From the NCBI GenBank assembly GCA_016946835.1, contig JACVTC010000015.1, positions 55,001-102,500 of the forward strand: a stretch of 47,500 nt of DNA. Direction: 5' to 3'. This document shows, in pieces, positions 20,232 to 32,095 of this stretch. Source of the DNA: Neocallimastix lanati (nom. inval.). Lineage: Eukaryota; Neocallimastigomycota; Neocallimastigomycetes; Neocallimastigales; Neocallimastigaceae. The translations under genes and the position numbers were made by a program. Below the pieces are notes generated by a model. That model had not been told where the DNA came from. It was given only the letters and a program-made list of their open reading frames with translations, and searched no databases. How positions within the stretch are numbered: position 1 is the stretch's first letter; every line of letters starts with the position of its first letter.

Positions 20232-21300
20232 ATATATAAAAATAAAAATATAAAAATATAAAAATATAAAAATATAAAAAATAAAGAAATAAAAATATAT
20301 AAATATAAAATATAAAAAATAAAAAAATATAAAAAATAAAAAAATATAAAAAATAAAAAAATATAAAAAAAATAAAAATATAAAAATATAAAAAAATAAA
20401 AAAATATAAAAATATAAAAAAATACAAAAATATAAAAAATATAAAAAATATAAAAATATAAAAAATATAAAAATATAAAAAATATAAAAATATAAAAAAA
20501 AAAGTATAAGATAAAAAAAAATAAAAAGATAAAAAAAAAAAAAAAAGATAAAAAGATAATAAAAAAGTATTAAAGATAAAAAAATAAACAAATAAAATAA
20601 AAAATAAAAAATAAAAAATATAAGATAAAAAAAATAAATAATATAAAATAAATAAAAATATAAAAAATAAAAAAAAAAGTATAGGATAAAAAAAAATAAA
20701 AAGATAAAAAAAAATAAAAAGATAAAAAAAAAAAATATATATATAAAAAGATAATAAAAAAGTATTAAAGATAAAAAAATAAACAAATAAAATAAAAAAT
20801 AAAAAATATAAGATAAAAAAATAAATAATATAAAATAAATAAAAAGTAAAGAAATGAAAAAAAAAATAAAAGATAAAAAAAAATATAAAATATAAAATAA
20901 AAAACAAAAAAAAATAATAAAGAAATAAAAAATTAAAAAATAAAAAAAAAAAAAAAAAAAAAAAAATAAAGAAATAAAAAATAAAAAAAATTGCAAATTA
21001 AAAAATAAAAAATATATAAATAAAAAAAATAAAATATATAATAAAAATAAAATATAAAAATATAAAATATAAAAATATAAAATATAAAATATAAAATATA
21101 AAATATAAAATATAAAATATAAAATATAAAATATAAAATATAAAATATAAGATATAAGAAATAAAAAATAAAGAATAAAGAATAAAGAATAAAGAATAAA
21201 AAAAATAAAAACATAAAAATAAAAAAAATAAAAAATATAAAAATAAAAAATAAAAATTAAAAAATTAAAAAAATGAAAATGAAAAAAGAATAAAAAACAA
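20232..21300. repeat. A-rich satellite, (ATATAAAA)n and (AAAATATAAA)n
   Basis: About 1.07 kb has an A-rich top strand, with blocks near 20500-20620 and 20670-20830 that repeat each other (AGTATAAGATAAAAAAA, AAAAGTATTAAAGATAAAA). The complementary strand is open only because T-rich DNA reads as Phe/Ile/Leu/Tyr; it is not a gene. Confidence 0.85.
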
Positions 21301-21324
21301 TAATATTTTTAAATTAAAAGTATA

Positions 21325-21398
21325 CACCCACAGCGGGACATAAATCCGCAATCTTCAGATAACAAGTCTGACGTCCTATCCGATTAGGATACGCGAGC
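21325..21398 (-). pseudogene. Decayed tRNA-like sequence (or tRNA-derived SINE head)
   Basis: The minus strand folds as a cloverleaf. The acceptor GCTCGCG pairs with TGTGGGT using four wobbles. The D arm is TCCT-AATCGGAT-AGGA and the anticodon stem is TCAGA/TCTGA around the loop CTTGTTA (anticodon TGT, Thr if intact). The variable loop is AGATT. The T arm is GCGGA-TTTATGT-CCCGC with a broken pair and no TTC. The body resembles eukaryotic tRNA-Arg more than tRNA-Thr. Most departures fit C-to-T change on the tRNA strand. A TTTT lies just downstream. It is probably non-functional. Confidence 0.55.
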
Positions 21399-21717
21399 TC
21401 ACATGCTTTTTGTGATACGTGTCCTATAGAAATAGTATAAAATAGTAAAAAAAAATACTATTTAAAAAAAATATTAATATGTATATTTATTATTAAAAAA
21501 ATTTTTTTTTATTAAATATAGTTTATTATTAATAATTATTAAAATATATAATTATATAATAATATTAAAGTTATTAAAAAGAATTTATGATGATATAGTA
21601 AAATTAGTTATACGAATTAGAATATATGTTGAAAATTTAATTAATATTATGAGTGTTGTTATTAATATAGTTTTAAATAATATTAATTAATATGAATTAA
21701 TAGTTATAAGTGAAAAG

Positions 21718-21966
21718 TTATGAATATTTATATTTATTAATTAGTTTAGTATTTCGAGAAATAATATTTATAGAATTAATATGAGGTGGAATGAGTAATA
21801 CTAGTCGACGCTTGAGCATTCCCTTTAGGTCCCCCAAGCTATTTGACCTAATCTCTCGATTTCTTTCTGTTGGATTTGATTTAACGGTGATTAATTTCTC
21901 AATCTTTTCTTCTAATTCCTTGTGGTATCTCTTATCTTTTGTTCTTGGTTCGCATCCAAGAATTCT
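21718..21966 (-). CDS. Unassigned charged open frame, possible last exon or relic
   Basis: The minus strand is open for about 82 codons, ending in TAA at 21718. It encodes a charged stretch (CEPRTKDKRYHKELEEKIEKL, then SNSLGDLKGMLKRRLVLLI) in DNA of distinctly higher GC than its surroundings. There is no in-frame ATG near its 5' end; a GATTGAAG just upstream could be a 3' splice site. The Lys/Glu/Leu-rich part could form a coiled coil. I do not recognise the family. It lies between the tRNA-like sequence and a copia integrase relic on the other strand. The overlapping plus-strand frame looks like its shadow. Confidence 0.3.
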   Translation of the reverse strand, partial: RILGCEPRTKDKRYHKELEEKIEKLITVKSNPTERNREIRSNSLGDLKGMLKRRLVLLIPPHINSINIISRNTKLINKYKYS

Positions 21967-22029
21967 TCAATCTTATTATTTTTATCTTTTTTTTTTTTTT
22001 TTTTTTTTGTTAAACCACCAAACCTAGTA

Positions 22030-22500
22030 TTTGTTCATGGTTTCAGAATAGGATAATACGAAAATTTTTTAAACTATTGCAAGGAAAACCGAAATAATAA
22101 AAAAAAAAAAAAAAACATTTTCTCCTCCACACCATCCACAAAACAATGGAATAGTGGGGAACGTTTCAATTATCCATTCAATTAATTTAATTGCACCAAA
22201 AAGGTTGCATCAATAGAGTAAAAAGTCTATAAGATTTTTTTTTTATTTTTTTTTTTTTTTTTTTTTTTGAGATTATAATGTAAAATATGTAACCTTATTA
22301 TACAACATAACAGCCCCCATATAGAAAAATTGACGATAAAATTCCAAATGAAATATTATTTTTTTTTTCATAAAAAAGGTTGACTTCAAATATAGATAAA
22401 AATATATGGTTTGCATTGTATATTATAAGGATTTTTTCTCAAAATAAATAAAAAAAAATAATAATAAATTTAGAAAGTAATGCTATCAAAGGTACCTTTT
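22030..22500 (+). pseudogene. Ty1/copia integrase relic
   Basis: Around 22048 the frame gives DNTKIF, matching the SDNGxEF block that carries the second catalytic Asp of copia integrases. At 22118-22213 it reads FSPPHHPQNNGIVGN and on to INLIAPKRL, matching the PPYxPQQNGxxERxNRT block. The catalytic Glu of that block is Gly here. At about 22320-22365 QPPYRKIDDKIPNEI matches the NxxPxxxLxxKTPYE segment. Several frameshifts and stops are present. It is followed on the same strand by a linker and the copia RT relic. Confidence 0.7.
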
Positions 22501-22679
22501 ATTGGTTTTTTATATGGAATCCAAATTGTTATATGATTATAGACAACAAAGAATTTAACGTTCATTTAGTTTAGCGAAATTGTTTTTTTTTTTTTTGATG
22601 AAGAAACACCTTCTGAACTAACGCATGCAAGTATCAAACTTAAAAGTTACCAACAAATACTTTCAACAATAGTAATTAT

Positions 22680-23600
22680 ATATTTTTTTGAAACATCAAT
22701 TATGAAGGATCACTCAAATAGTTTTACATGATTCTGATTCTGATATCCCTGAATCTAATGAATTGGCATCTGATAATATTAATAAGTACTCTACTAATAA
22801 TAATCCAATCTCTACGAAAGAAATGAATTCAAAAAATAAAATTCTACTAATATATCAGATAAACTTGACGATTCAGTTAAAACGCCCTTATTAAACCAAA
22901 ATCTAAAAGGAAAGAAACCTTGCATTGATACTGAATACATTGAAAATATTAATATTGATAAATCTGTAAGTAATAAAGATAAAGGTTCTACCAATAAAGT
23001 AAATAATAGCACACTAATTAATAGTTCTGATAACTCAGTTAATCAACATGTTTCTTATCAGTGTATAAAGTAATGAAGAGATAATTCCTATTTAATGGAT
23101 GATGCTTCAGTTAATAACAAATCAATTAAAAGTAAATTCTCTTCAACTGAAGAATCTAACTCACAAAAAGGAGAACTATAAATAATAAACAATCTTTAAG
23201 CTTCTAATTCCTTATTAAACATAAGTTGAAGAATATTAAAGATTCATCTACTAAGAAAAAAAATTTTTTTTTTAATTTCTCTACGTTTAAAGAACCCATT
23301 TAAAAGACCAAGGAGGTCCTATACTTTCTGAAGAATATATAAATAAAAAAAAAAAAAAAAAAAAAGAAAAGAAAAAAGGAGAAGATAACATTAGACAATA
23401 TTGAATCGTCTGTTAATAACCATTACTACTGATACTCTATTTACATATAAATAAACAATCAATTGATTATAAAACCAAGAGAAAAATTTTTTTTGGATAA
23501 AAAAGTAAAAAATTAATTCTGAACTTAATAATTTCTATGATAGTAAATCAATGACCTTTGTTAAACATTTACCTGATGAGTGAAAAAAAAAAAAAAAATT
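22680..23600 (+). pseudogene. Linker of the copia relic (Ser/Asn-rich)
   Basis: Short open pieces in changing frames are rich in Ser, Asn, Asp and Lys (for example DSDIPESNELASDNINKYS near 22740). They lie between the integrase and RT relics, where Ty1/copia polyproteins have a poorly conserved linker. Assignment rests on position and composition. The long-looking frame on the opposite strand (22812-23012) is a shadow. Confidence 0.45.
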
Positions 23601-23782
23601 CTATTTCCACTAAATGTGATATTTACTATTAAAAAAAAATAAAATAAAAAATAAAATAAATTTGTAAATATTTACAAAATATAAAACTCCTCTTGTAAAA
23701 AAAAAAAAAAGTATAGATTTTGAATTAACTAATTTTTCTCCTACTTTAAATTTTAGAAAGTATAAAAATAAAATTAATTATT

Positions 23783-24180
23783 ATTGCGTTCGCTTCGTTT
23801 CTAAATTTCATTGGAATATTAGGGTAACTCGATATACAAGCTGAATATCTAAACGCTCCTCTTGATAAAGAAATATAATACATAAATATACCACTTTTGA
23901 GATATAAATTTAAGGAAAAAGGTTACTAGCGTCCTAATAAAGCTCTTTATGAACTTAAAAAAAAATAACAATTTGATCGCCAAAGGAATTTGCTTTTTTC
24001 TTTATATATATATATATTTTCTAACTTTCTTGAAAATAACAACTTCATTCAATTAATTTCAGAACCTTGTATTTTTAAGATCATTGGTAGGAGGATTTAT
24101 GGTATGTATAATAAAAGCATATACCTACACGATTTATTAATCATTAGAATTGATAGGAATATATCTATAGCATTATAATA
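23783..24180 (+). pseudogene. Ty1/copia reverse transcriptase relic
   Basis: One frame with four stops reads LDIQAEYLNAPLDKEI, then RPNKALYELKK, then NFLENNNFIQLISEPCIFK, then YLHDLLIIRIDRNI. These match, in order, copia RT blocks QLDVKxAFLNxxLxExIYM, KLxKALYGLKQ, FLxxxGFxxxxxEPCxF and YVDDLLIxG. The first stop sits exactly where the Gln of QLD belongs. The YVDD polymerase box is degraded to YLHD, so at least one catalytic Asp is gone. RNase H is not convincingly visible downstream. Confidence 0.78.
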
Positions 24181-27100
24181 AAAATAAAAGAAATCATTTT
24201 AAATATCAAAAAATGCTATACCATTTACATTAGGTTAATAATAAAATTTTAACTTTCTATAGTAATATATCTCAAAACAAATATATCTTCTTTTAAAATA
24301 AATATTTAAACCATTATTTATTTAATGTAATTATTATATCGCATAAATATTAATATTTACTTTTTTCTTTATTTCTTTATTTAGAGATAATATATTAAAA
24401 ATTATCTTTTTTACATATATTTATTTATATATATGTATATTTATATCCAATTTATTTCATGCTATTTATAATTTATTTGTTGTATTTAAAACTATAATTA
24501 TTTATAATAATATAATTGAGAAAATGAACTCTTATTTTCAAATCTTACTTTATTCTATTTAATAAATAACAATGAAAATAAAGTAATGTTATTAGTAAAA
24601 TATTATTAAATTTAATAGTAAAACATTGGTAGTAATATGTGTAGGTTAATATTCCTCAGATTCTGATTTAAAATTTTTATTATTTCAATTTTTTTTTTTA
24701 TATCTTAATACGGCTGGATTCCAAGTGTTTTCACTTTTCATTGTAGATAGGATCCTTAAACCCTTATCATGTCGTAGAAAATTTTTGAATTAATGTTATC
24801 ATTGAACTTTTTTGATTTTTTAATAATTAGTTTTAGACGATAATGGAATAGAAATTATTACCATAACTGATAATGCTAATAATGATGAAAGTTTTAATAG
24901 ACTCATTTTTATTATTATTAATTTTGTTCAAGCGCTTAATAAAACTCTGATTTTAAAAAATTTAATATTATATTATAAATTCTTCTTAAAGCAATAGTTA
25001 ACATAGATGTTTAAAGTAAATTTATTATTTTTATGTGTCTTAGTTTTATTGATTAAATTAAAATTTTAATTTATTTACATAAGATTTATCAATTATAAAA
25101 TTATTAGAAATCATATATATTTATTGTCGTATAATTATAAGAGAATATCTACATTTATTTAAATTCTCATTTAGACTATATAACCGATATTTAAAATTGG
25201 AACTAATGTAATTTATATTAAATTATTTAAAATTTCGGTATTTAGTAATTAAAATCAAAGTATTCTTTTACATATTAAACAATTAAATAATAAATAATAT
25301 ATTTATGTTAAAGATTAATAGTTGAGTTGTAATCAAATTACATTAATAATTAAATAAAACAAAAATAAAAAAAATAGTAACATTAAAATAGCTACTATAT
25401 GAGCATAGAACTTTTATCGAATAAAATAATCAAATATATTTGGATAAATAATAATTATATCATTGGTTTCATGATAAGATATTAAATTGAAATACATAAA
25501 ATGTTGTTAAAGCTTATGGCTCAGAAAGTATTTGATAAAGATTTTATTAACAATCCACTTAATAGATAAATTATCTAATACAAACGATAGATTAATTATT
25601 ATCTATACTGGAGCAGTAGTAGATTTTCTAGGTAATATTAATTTAATTAAAATAATACTATTTATATTTATTCAAAAAATAAACATTTTTATAATATAAA
25701 TATAAACATAATAAAACTTCATGATGTTTTAAAAAACTTTTTTTTTTCAATTAAATAAATGGAATAATAATTCACAAAAAAATTAAATATTATAAAACTT
25801 TTAAAACTTTTAAAAATAATAAAAGAAACACTACTATAAATTTATTTAGAGCTAAAAGTCATTTGATATATTTGGTTGATATATAATTGATAGACTTTTA
25901 TTTAGAATTAGTATTTAAAATAAATATTATTTATACGATTGTAACAATGATAAATTTATATATATTTTATTTAATGAATTTATTATTATATTTCTATATT
26001 TCTATATAATAAAATTATTTATATATTAAATAGTCTATATTAATCTATAAAAGTAGGCGCTTTGAAACCTGAATTAATATTTGTATTATTTGAATATTTT
26101 TTGACACAGTAATATTAATATTAACAAAAATTTTTTATTTAATTTTAATTTATTATAAATATTATAAAAATTATGATAACCTATATTATAATCTAAAAGA
26201 AATCGAGCAGTAATGGTATTGGTAATAAAAATTAATAAAAGAATAATACTTAATGTTGATAGTAACTTTTTTTTAATGGTAGCTTGTGAAGATTTTCACT
26301 TGACAGATTCTAACAAAGCAATCATGTTTTTTTTTTTTTTTTTTTTTTTTTTATTGAATATAGTTCTTCATAAAAGAAAGATCCAATAGTGAAAGATAAA
26401 TTTTTCATTAGAAGATCTATCCAACTATTTCTTCTTGAAATAAGGGAATGGATAATTAAAATCAGCATGTGTTCATCCTACAAAAAAAAAGTAATTAATA
26501 AAAATAGACTTATCAATTTAATTATTAAAATATTAATTTATTATTTAGTAAAAACTTTACTAATATAATATTGTTATTTTTAAAAAAAAAATCTATCTAA
26601 ATTTTATATGGTATAACTAAAAAGATATATTATTAAAAAGTAGTACAAAATTATTTAAAATATGTTTAATACTTAATAAATAATATAATTTTCAATATAA
26701 TTATAGTAATTATAAATAGGGACCTATTTTAATTAATAATAAATAATTTATAATACTCTACTTAAATAAGTTGTAATAAGATTATGTGCAAAAGCTTTAT
26801 ACAATGTTATTTATTCTGTATAATACTGATACATAATAAAATAATACAATACATTAAAATAAATCTTAGGTTCATGTATAGATAGGTACGTATAACTACT
26901 TTTTTTAACATTACAATGTATTTCTCTTACTTAAAATATTAAAAAATGAAGTATTAAAAATTAGATTTTTAACATTAATTTCATTAGTACACAAAAAAAA
27001 AAATTGTCCATATTTGAACATAATAACTTTTTAAATATTAATATGAAATAAAGATAATATTCAAAATAAAATCTATTAATAATTAAATTAAAAAAAAATC

Positions 27101-28740
27101 CACAATTAAAAATATTGAAAATCGAAACTTATTATTTAATGAATAAGTAAATTACAAATTTTTTGAAAAATTCAACTTTGGTTTGATTTAAGTGTATTCA
27201 GGAAATCCATTGCACTTTCTTAATTCTTCTTAAAACTTACATAATTTGTTGTAGAAAATATTTAAATTTCCTTAATCTAAAGTAATTTGGCTGTCCTAAA
27301 TAGTAAAAATATTTCAAAGCCTTTTACTTCATATTTAAGAATAAATTATATATTAATTTTATCAAATTTAATTAAAATATAATATTAGTGTAACATGTTT
27401 ACTATAATACATTTTAAATTCAATATTAATGTATAGATAATTTAAATTTATTCTTTTAAAATTATTTAGGGTACAATATAATAAAATAAACTTATATAGA
27501 AATAAATTTTCTATATCATGTAAATTAACATTGTTTTATTTTATATCAAGTAGTTGTTTTAAAAAGTTCATTCACTAATAATTATCTGTTATATTGATAT
27601 TTATATAAATAATAATAGTAATAATAATATTTATAATTTATAAATATGATAAATAAACATACTTTTATAATTTTATGTTTTAATAGATCAAATTCTTGTG
27701 ATTTATATTTTCTGAATAAATTTATTCTACACCACAAGTCTATTCGATTTTTATTACTTTTAGATATCTGCTACATCATTTTGTGTTACACTTTGCTCCT
27801 ATTTAATTCTATAATAATTAAAGTCATTGATGAATTTTAAAATAAAAAATAGAAAAGTTATTTAATATTAATTTTAAAACAGCGGAAAATTAATATTAAA
27901 TTAAAATTATGAAATAATTAAAATTTAAGCTTTTTAAAGTTTAATATATTGTTAATAATTTAAATAAATTATTTATTATTTATTGAATTTAATTCTAATA
28001 AATAGAATAATATATATAATATAGTTTTCATTGTAAATTAATAATATGGAAAAATAAATTTTAGGTTGATCAAAATTAATAATTTAATTAATCAATAATT
28101 TTAATGTATAATAATACATTAAACTTTGGTTAATTATAATATCCAACAATAATTAAAGAAAGGTTTAATATATATTAACATGGATATTTTATTAAAATAT
28201 AAATTAATTTAATAATTTATATTTATTTATTATCAATACATTGAATACTTAATTTTATTAATTTTATCCGTACTATATATATATATATTTATTTAATTTA
28301 TTCGTATTTCATATTAATTTATTTATTTATTTTATCTATCAATATTTTAGTTCTTTACACTATTTCATTATCTATTTTATTTTTTTAAAAATCTGAAATT
28401 TTACGTTTACATATATATATAATATTTATTTCAAAGGAATGATAATATTTCTAAAAATAAATTTGAAAACATATTTATTATTTCTGAATAATTTGCATTT
28501 TGTAATCAATAAATCATATTCTATAATTTTCTATATTTCTATAAGAGAAATTTGTCTATGAAGAAAATTAAATATAAAGTTTAAATATGTAGTCTTCTTC
28601 TTGTAGTTTGAAAAAGGCATATAATTAAGTACTTATTTTTAAATATTTTAAACTTAAATTATTTTATTTTTGTATTCGTGATAAAAGTTTTAATTTCTTT
28701 TTGAATCCATATTTATCTTCAAGAGCTTATAATTTTTTTT
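24181..28740. other. AT-rich region with no supportable gene
   Basis: I see only short open pieces. One at about 24832-25000 (+) reads VLDDNGIEIITITDNANND and could be remaining copia RNase H, but no catalytic pattern is clear. Another at about 25570-25625 (+) reads NDRLIIIYTGAVVDFL, and one at about 26265-26325 reads MVACEDFHLTDSNKAI. None is long or conserved enough to name. No RNA gene is seen. Confidence 0.5.
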
Positions 28741-28768
28741 TTATTCCTGACGTATTTAAAACAAGTTT

Positions 28769-28923
28769 GATATTCATTGTTGAGTTCATTAAGGGTGTCC
28801 TCTTTCTCTAATTTTATTTAATTTATTTATCGATACTATTTTAGATAACAGTGATAAACATTTTGTCCTTATTGAAAAAGAAATAAAACTTTTTAAGATT
28901 AATTTACTGAAGATACTATTTTA
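28769..28923 (+). pseudogene. Non-LTR (LINE-type) reverse transcriptase fragment
   Basis: One frame reads VH-stop-GCPLSLILFNLFIDTILDN, matching the non-LTR RT block (G)VxQGCPLSPxLFNLxIxxIL. The stop stands at the Gln of QGCPLS. About 30 further codons stay open (KHFVLIEKEIKLFKIN), but the FADD box expected downstream is not recognisable. Confidence 0.65.
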
Positions 28924-29159
28924 AAAGTTTAAATTAAAAGAAATGAACCCATTTCTTCCTAAAATTTATAATATTATATATGATGAAAAAAAAAATATCT
29001 TTGAATAAAGATATTTAAAAAAAAGTGTATGTAGATCAATTTACTTATCGTCAATACTAATGAAAAATTGACTATTTCAAACTTAAATAATTCGTTAATT
29101 GATCGTATTCTAGTTATTCCATATATTCAACCATATGTAAATAAAATGAATATTTCTAT

Positions 29160-29395
29160 TCTAATTTTCACTCAAAACATCAACAACGCTTCCATAATGC
29201 ATGCATGTTCAACGTGATAAGGCCTGAAAATTCAAGCTTATGATGAGGCTCTTGTCCGTTTGTTAATTCAAAATTATAAGGAAGATTACGCTTCCCAATA
29301 AATTCCTTCATTGGTCATTTGAAGCTACCAAGGTATTTATTATACGTAGAGATCATATAACCAGATTTCTAGAAAGAAAATATAACATAACATAT
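29160..29395 (+). pseudogene. Unidentified relic reading frame
   Basis: One plus frame reads FHSKHQQRFHNACMFNVIRP, then PINSFIGHLKLPRYLLY, interrupted by two adjacent TGA codons and several TAA/TAG. The GC content is higher than that of the flanks. A second frame is open over IQAYDEALVRLLIQNYKEDY. I do not recognise the protein. It may belong to the LINE fragment just upstream or to an unrelated dead gene. Confidence 0.3.
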
Positions 29396-30303
29396 CTAAT
29401 ATTAAAAATCATAATAAAAAATTTTAAAAATGATAATCCTAATTAAAAACTTCAAAATTATATAATTAATAATAAAAATAAATTAATAATAAAAATTCAT
29501 ATAAAAGATTTTAAAAATAATAATACTAAATAATAATTATTAAAATAAAAGTACTAATAAAAATGCTTAAAAATAATGGTACTAATAAAAGTTTTTAAGA
29601 AATATTAATATTAATAAAAACTATTAAAATTAAAAATATTAAAACTTTCTAAAAATATTTATTTTATTATTTAATTCTTTTAATTCTTTTTATTTCCTCT
29701 TCCCTTTATTATTATTAATATTATTATTATTATTTTTTTTTAACTATTTTTTTTTTCTAAAAAAAATTTATTTGCTTTGTTTGCTTGTTAGTTTTTTAAA
29801 TATAATTTTTTTTTATTATTATTATTATGGATAATTCTTATTAATTACTATGGAAAAATAATAAATTAATAGTAATAATAATTATAATAATAACAGTAAT
29901 TAATACATTTATTTTTTATTGCATTATTACTTTAATACTTTTATACTTTTGTGTTTTATTTATTTATATATTTGTTTATTTATTATAGTCTTTATAATAA
30001 TTTATTTATTTACTTAAAAAGATGTATTAATTCTTATTATTTATATTTTAATTTTATATTATTTATTGATTTTTGTTATTTCTATTTTAATCGATATTAT
30101 TTATTAATTTTTAAATAAAGTATATATTTTATAATTAAATATATACTTTATTAAAATATATACTTTAAGAAACATTTTACATAAAGGTAGCTTAAACTAC
30201 ATTAATTAAACAAATATTCAATAAAGTTATATAATAATATTAAATATTAAATAATATTTAATTTTAAATATATATTTCAAATTTCTATTGTGTAAAATTT
30301 AAA

Positions 30304-30345
<42 letters not shown>

Positions 30346-30470
30346 ACCCATCAATATTTATTTCTAGTTTTATTTATTTATTTATTTTATAATCATTTAA
30401 AAAAAAAAAAAAAAAAAAAATTAAAAATTAAAAATGTGAGGTGTTTAATTACGAATTAAATTTTTATTTA
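29396..30470. other. AT-rich region with no gene seen
   Basis: The sequence consists of AATAATAAAA-type repeats, ATT repeats near 29710-29830, and poly(A) runs at 30307-30343 and 30400-30420. No coding frame or RNA fold is supportable. Confidence 0.6.
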
Positions 30471-30853
30471 TTAAAACACGTTCCGAGTTGTAGCATTCTG
30501 ATGTGCAAATATATATTCCTTCCTAGGCAAATACATAAGTGTCAAAAAAAAAAAAAAAAAAAAAAAATTGCAATTTTAGTAGAATAGTTCCTACATCACC
30601 TAAGTAGAATATAGATCTAAATAGACACAATGATGTGTACCCAAATGCTAGTAATTCCCTTGTAAATATATTGAATGAGAGTACTTGCACAATCCAACCT
30701 CTCAGCCTCCACTGTTTGGACAGTATCTTGTTTTTATTAATTAGTAAATTTAGAATAATAATAATAACATATATATATATATATATATAAGGGAGAAATA
30801 CTTACCTGCAACCCTAACAGCCATATTCCGTAAAGACCTCTTGTGAGGAAAAC
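30471..30853 (-). CDS. Candidate multi-exon gene fragment in a GC-rich island (unassigned)
   Basis: On the minus strand a pyrimidine-rich tract ends in TTTTCTAG just before an exon at 30853-30806 (48 nt). That exon ends CAG and is followed by GTAAGTATTT, a good 5' splice site. A 79-nt intron (30805-30727) ends in AG. The joined frame reads FPHKRSLRNMAVRVAD, then TVEAERLDCASTLIQYIYKG, up to a stop near 30617. A further candidate exon (30522-30471, preceded by TTGCCTAG) ends NATTRNVF-stop. LIQYIYKG is reminiscent of the MKYIYKG segment of Arp2/3 subunit 5, but the rest does not clearly match. A second frame across the same junction is also open, so the frame is not certain. Confidence 0.35.
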
Positions 30854-31733
30854 CTAGAAAATGGTCAAAGAGAAGAAGGAAAAAAAAAAAAAAAAAAATA
30901 GGACATTAATTTTTCTAAATTTGTTTATCTATTTTTTTTTTTTTTTTTAAAAAAATGTTTATTACTCATTAGAAGATTTAAATAAAAATTTTTAAAGGAA
31001 ATTCATTTAAAAAAAAAAAAATGATGAAATAAATGTTTAATTTAGAACTTCGTAAATAACAATTTACCTAAAAATATTATTTAACAATAAAGAAAAGTAA
31101 TTCATATAGCTTGGTTCTATTTCCTTTTTTAGAAAGGGAAATTTACCAATTATTTAATAATATATATATTTTTTATTTTATGTTAAATAAGTAAACAAAG
31201 TTAGCAAAAAGTACTTAAATAAAATTTTTATAAATACTTTATTGTATTGTTTTAAGACGAATTAAATGTATAAAAAATTATTTGTATTTCTTTATTTAAC
31301 TATTTAAAATATTTATTATTAAAGGTATCCTAAATATCATGTTATATATTCATGTGTATTAATATAAAACAAATAGGTGTAGTAACCTATTTGTTATATT
31401 TAATAATAATTATTAAGTATTAAATTTATATCTTTGGTCAATAATAATTTATTTTATTTCAATATGTTATTATAATTATAATAATTTATAATACTTTAAT
31501 TTATATAAAATTTATATAGTTCTATATATTAGAATATATAATTAATATATTACCTATTTCTTATATATAAATAGATTAAATTATTTAATAGAGGGTTTGT
31601 AAAATTTTAAGTAGTAATAATTTATTATTTTAGTTTGATATAAAACTCAAATAAAAAAATTTAATTATTAATAAACTATTTTATTAATAATTACATAAAA
31701 AAAAATTAATAAATCATTTGCAATTTCGTGATA

Positions 31734-31744
31734 CAAAGTTAACG
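31734..31744. repeat. Left target-site duplication CAAAGTTAACG of the outer CATTTCG element
   Basis: The 11-mer is identical to 32964-32974, and the two copies flank exactly the CATTTCG-rich inverted termini. Confidence 0.7.
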
Positions 31745-31799
31745 GAGTGTGTGGCATTTCGCCAAAGTTTCATTTCGCAAAATTTTAATAAATAGATAA

Positions 31800-32095
31800 A
31801 TAAATAATAAAATATAAAATAAAAAATATAAAATATAAAATATAAAATATAAAATATAAAGTATAAAAATATAAAATATAAAATATAAAATATAAAGTAT
31901 AAAAATATAAAATATAAAATATAAAGTATAAAAATATAAAATATAAAATATAAAATATAGAAATATAAAAAAATTAAAAAATAAAATATAAAATAAAAAA
32001 ATATAAAAAATAAAAAATATAAAAAAATTAAAAAATAAAATATAAAATAAAAAAATATAAAAAATATAAAATATAAAAAAAAAAAAATAAATAAA
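31800..32095. repeat. (AAAATAT)n-type tract
   Basis: AAAATATAAAATAT units carry periodic AAAGTATAAAAATAT variants. The open frame on the opposite strand is Phe/Ile/Tyr low complexity and not a gene. Confidence 0.8.

Noticed and set aside
20202-21214. Long open frames (up to 264 codons) on the minus strand
   Set aside because: They are Phe/Ile/Leu/Tyr low complexity generated by an A-rich satellite on the other strand, with no start context or domain.
14762-24180. Alternative genetic code with TAA/TAG as Gln
   Set aside because: All three intact genes end in TAA, none contains in-frame stops, and relics also have TGA, frameshifts and lost catalytic residues, so they are decayed rather than recoded.
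24640-25000. Copia RNase H continuation
   Set aside because: A few words (IEIITITDNANND) are suggestive, but the Asp/Glu pattern and spacing of RNase H could not be established; mentioned only in the regional note.
27646-27840. 64-codon plus frame (MINKHTFIILCFNRSN...)
   Set aside because: It is short, hydrophobic and AT-driven, with no homology I can recognise and no promoter or splice context.
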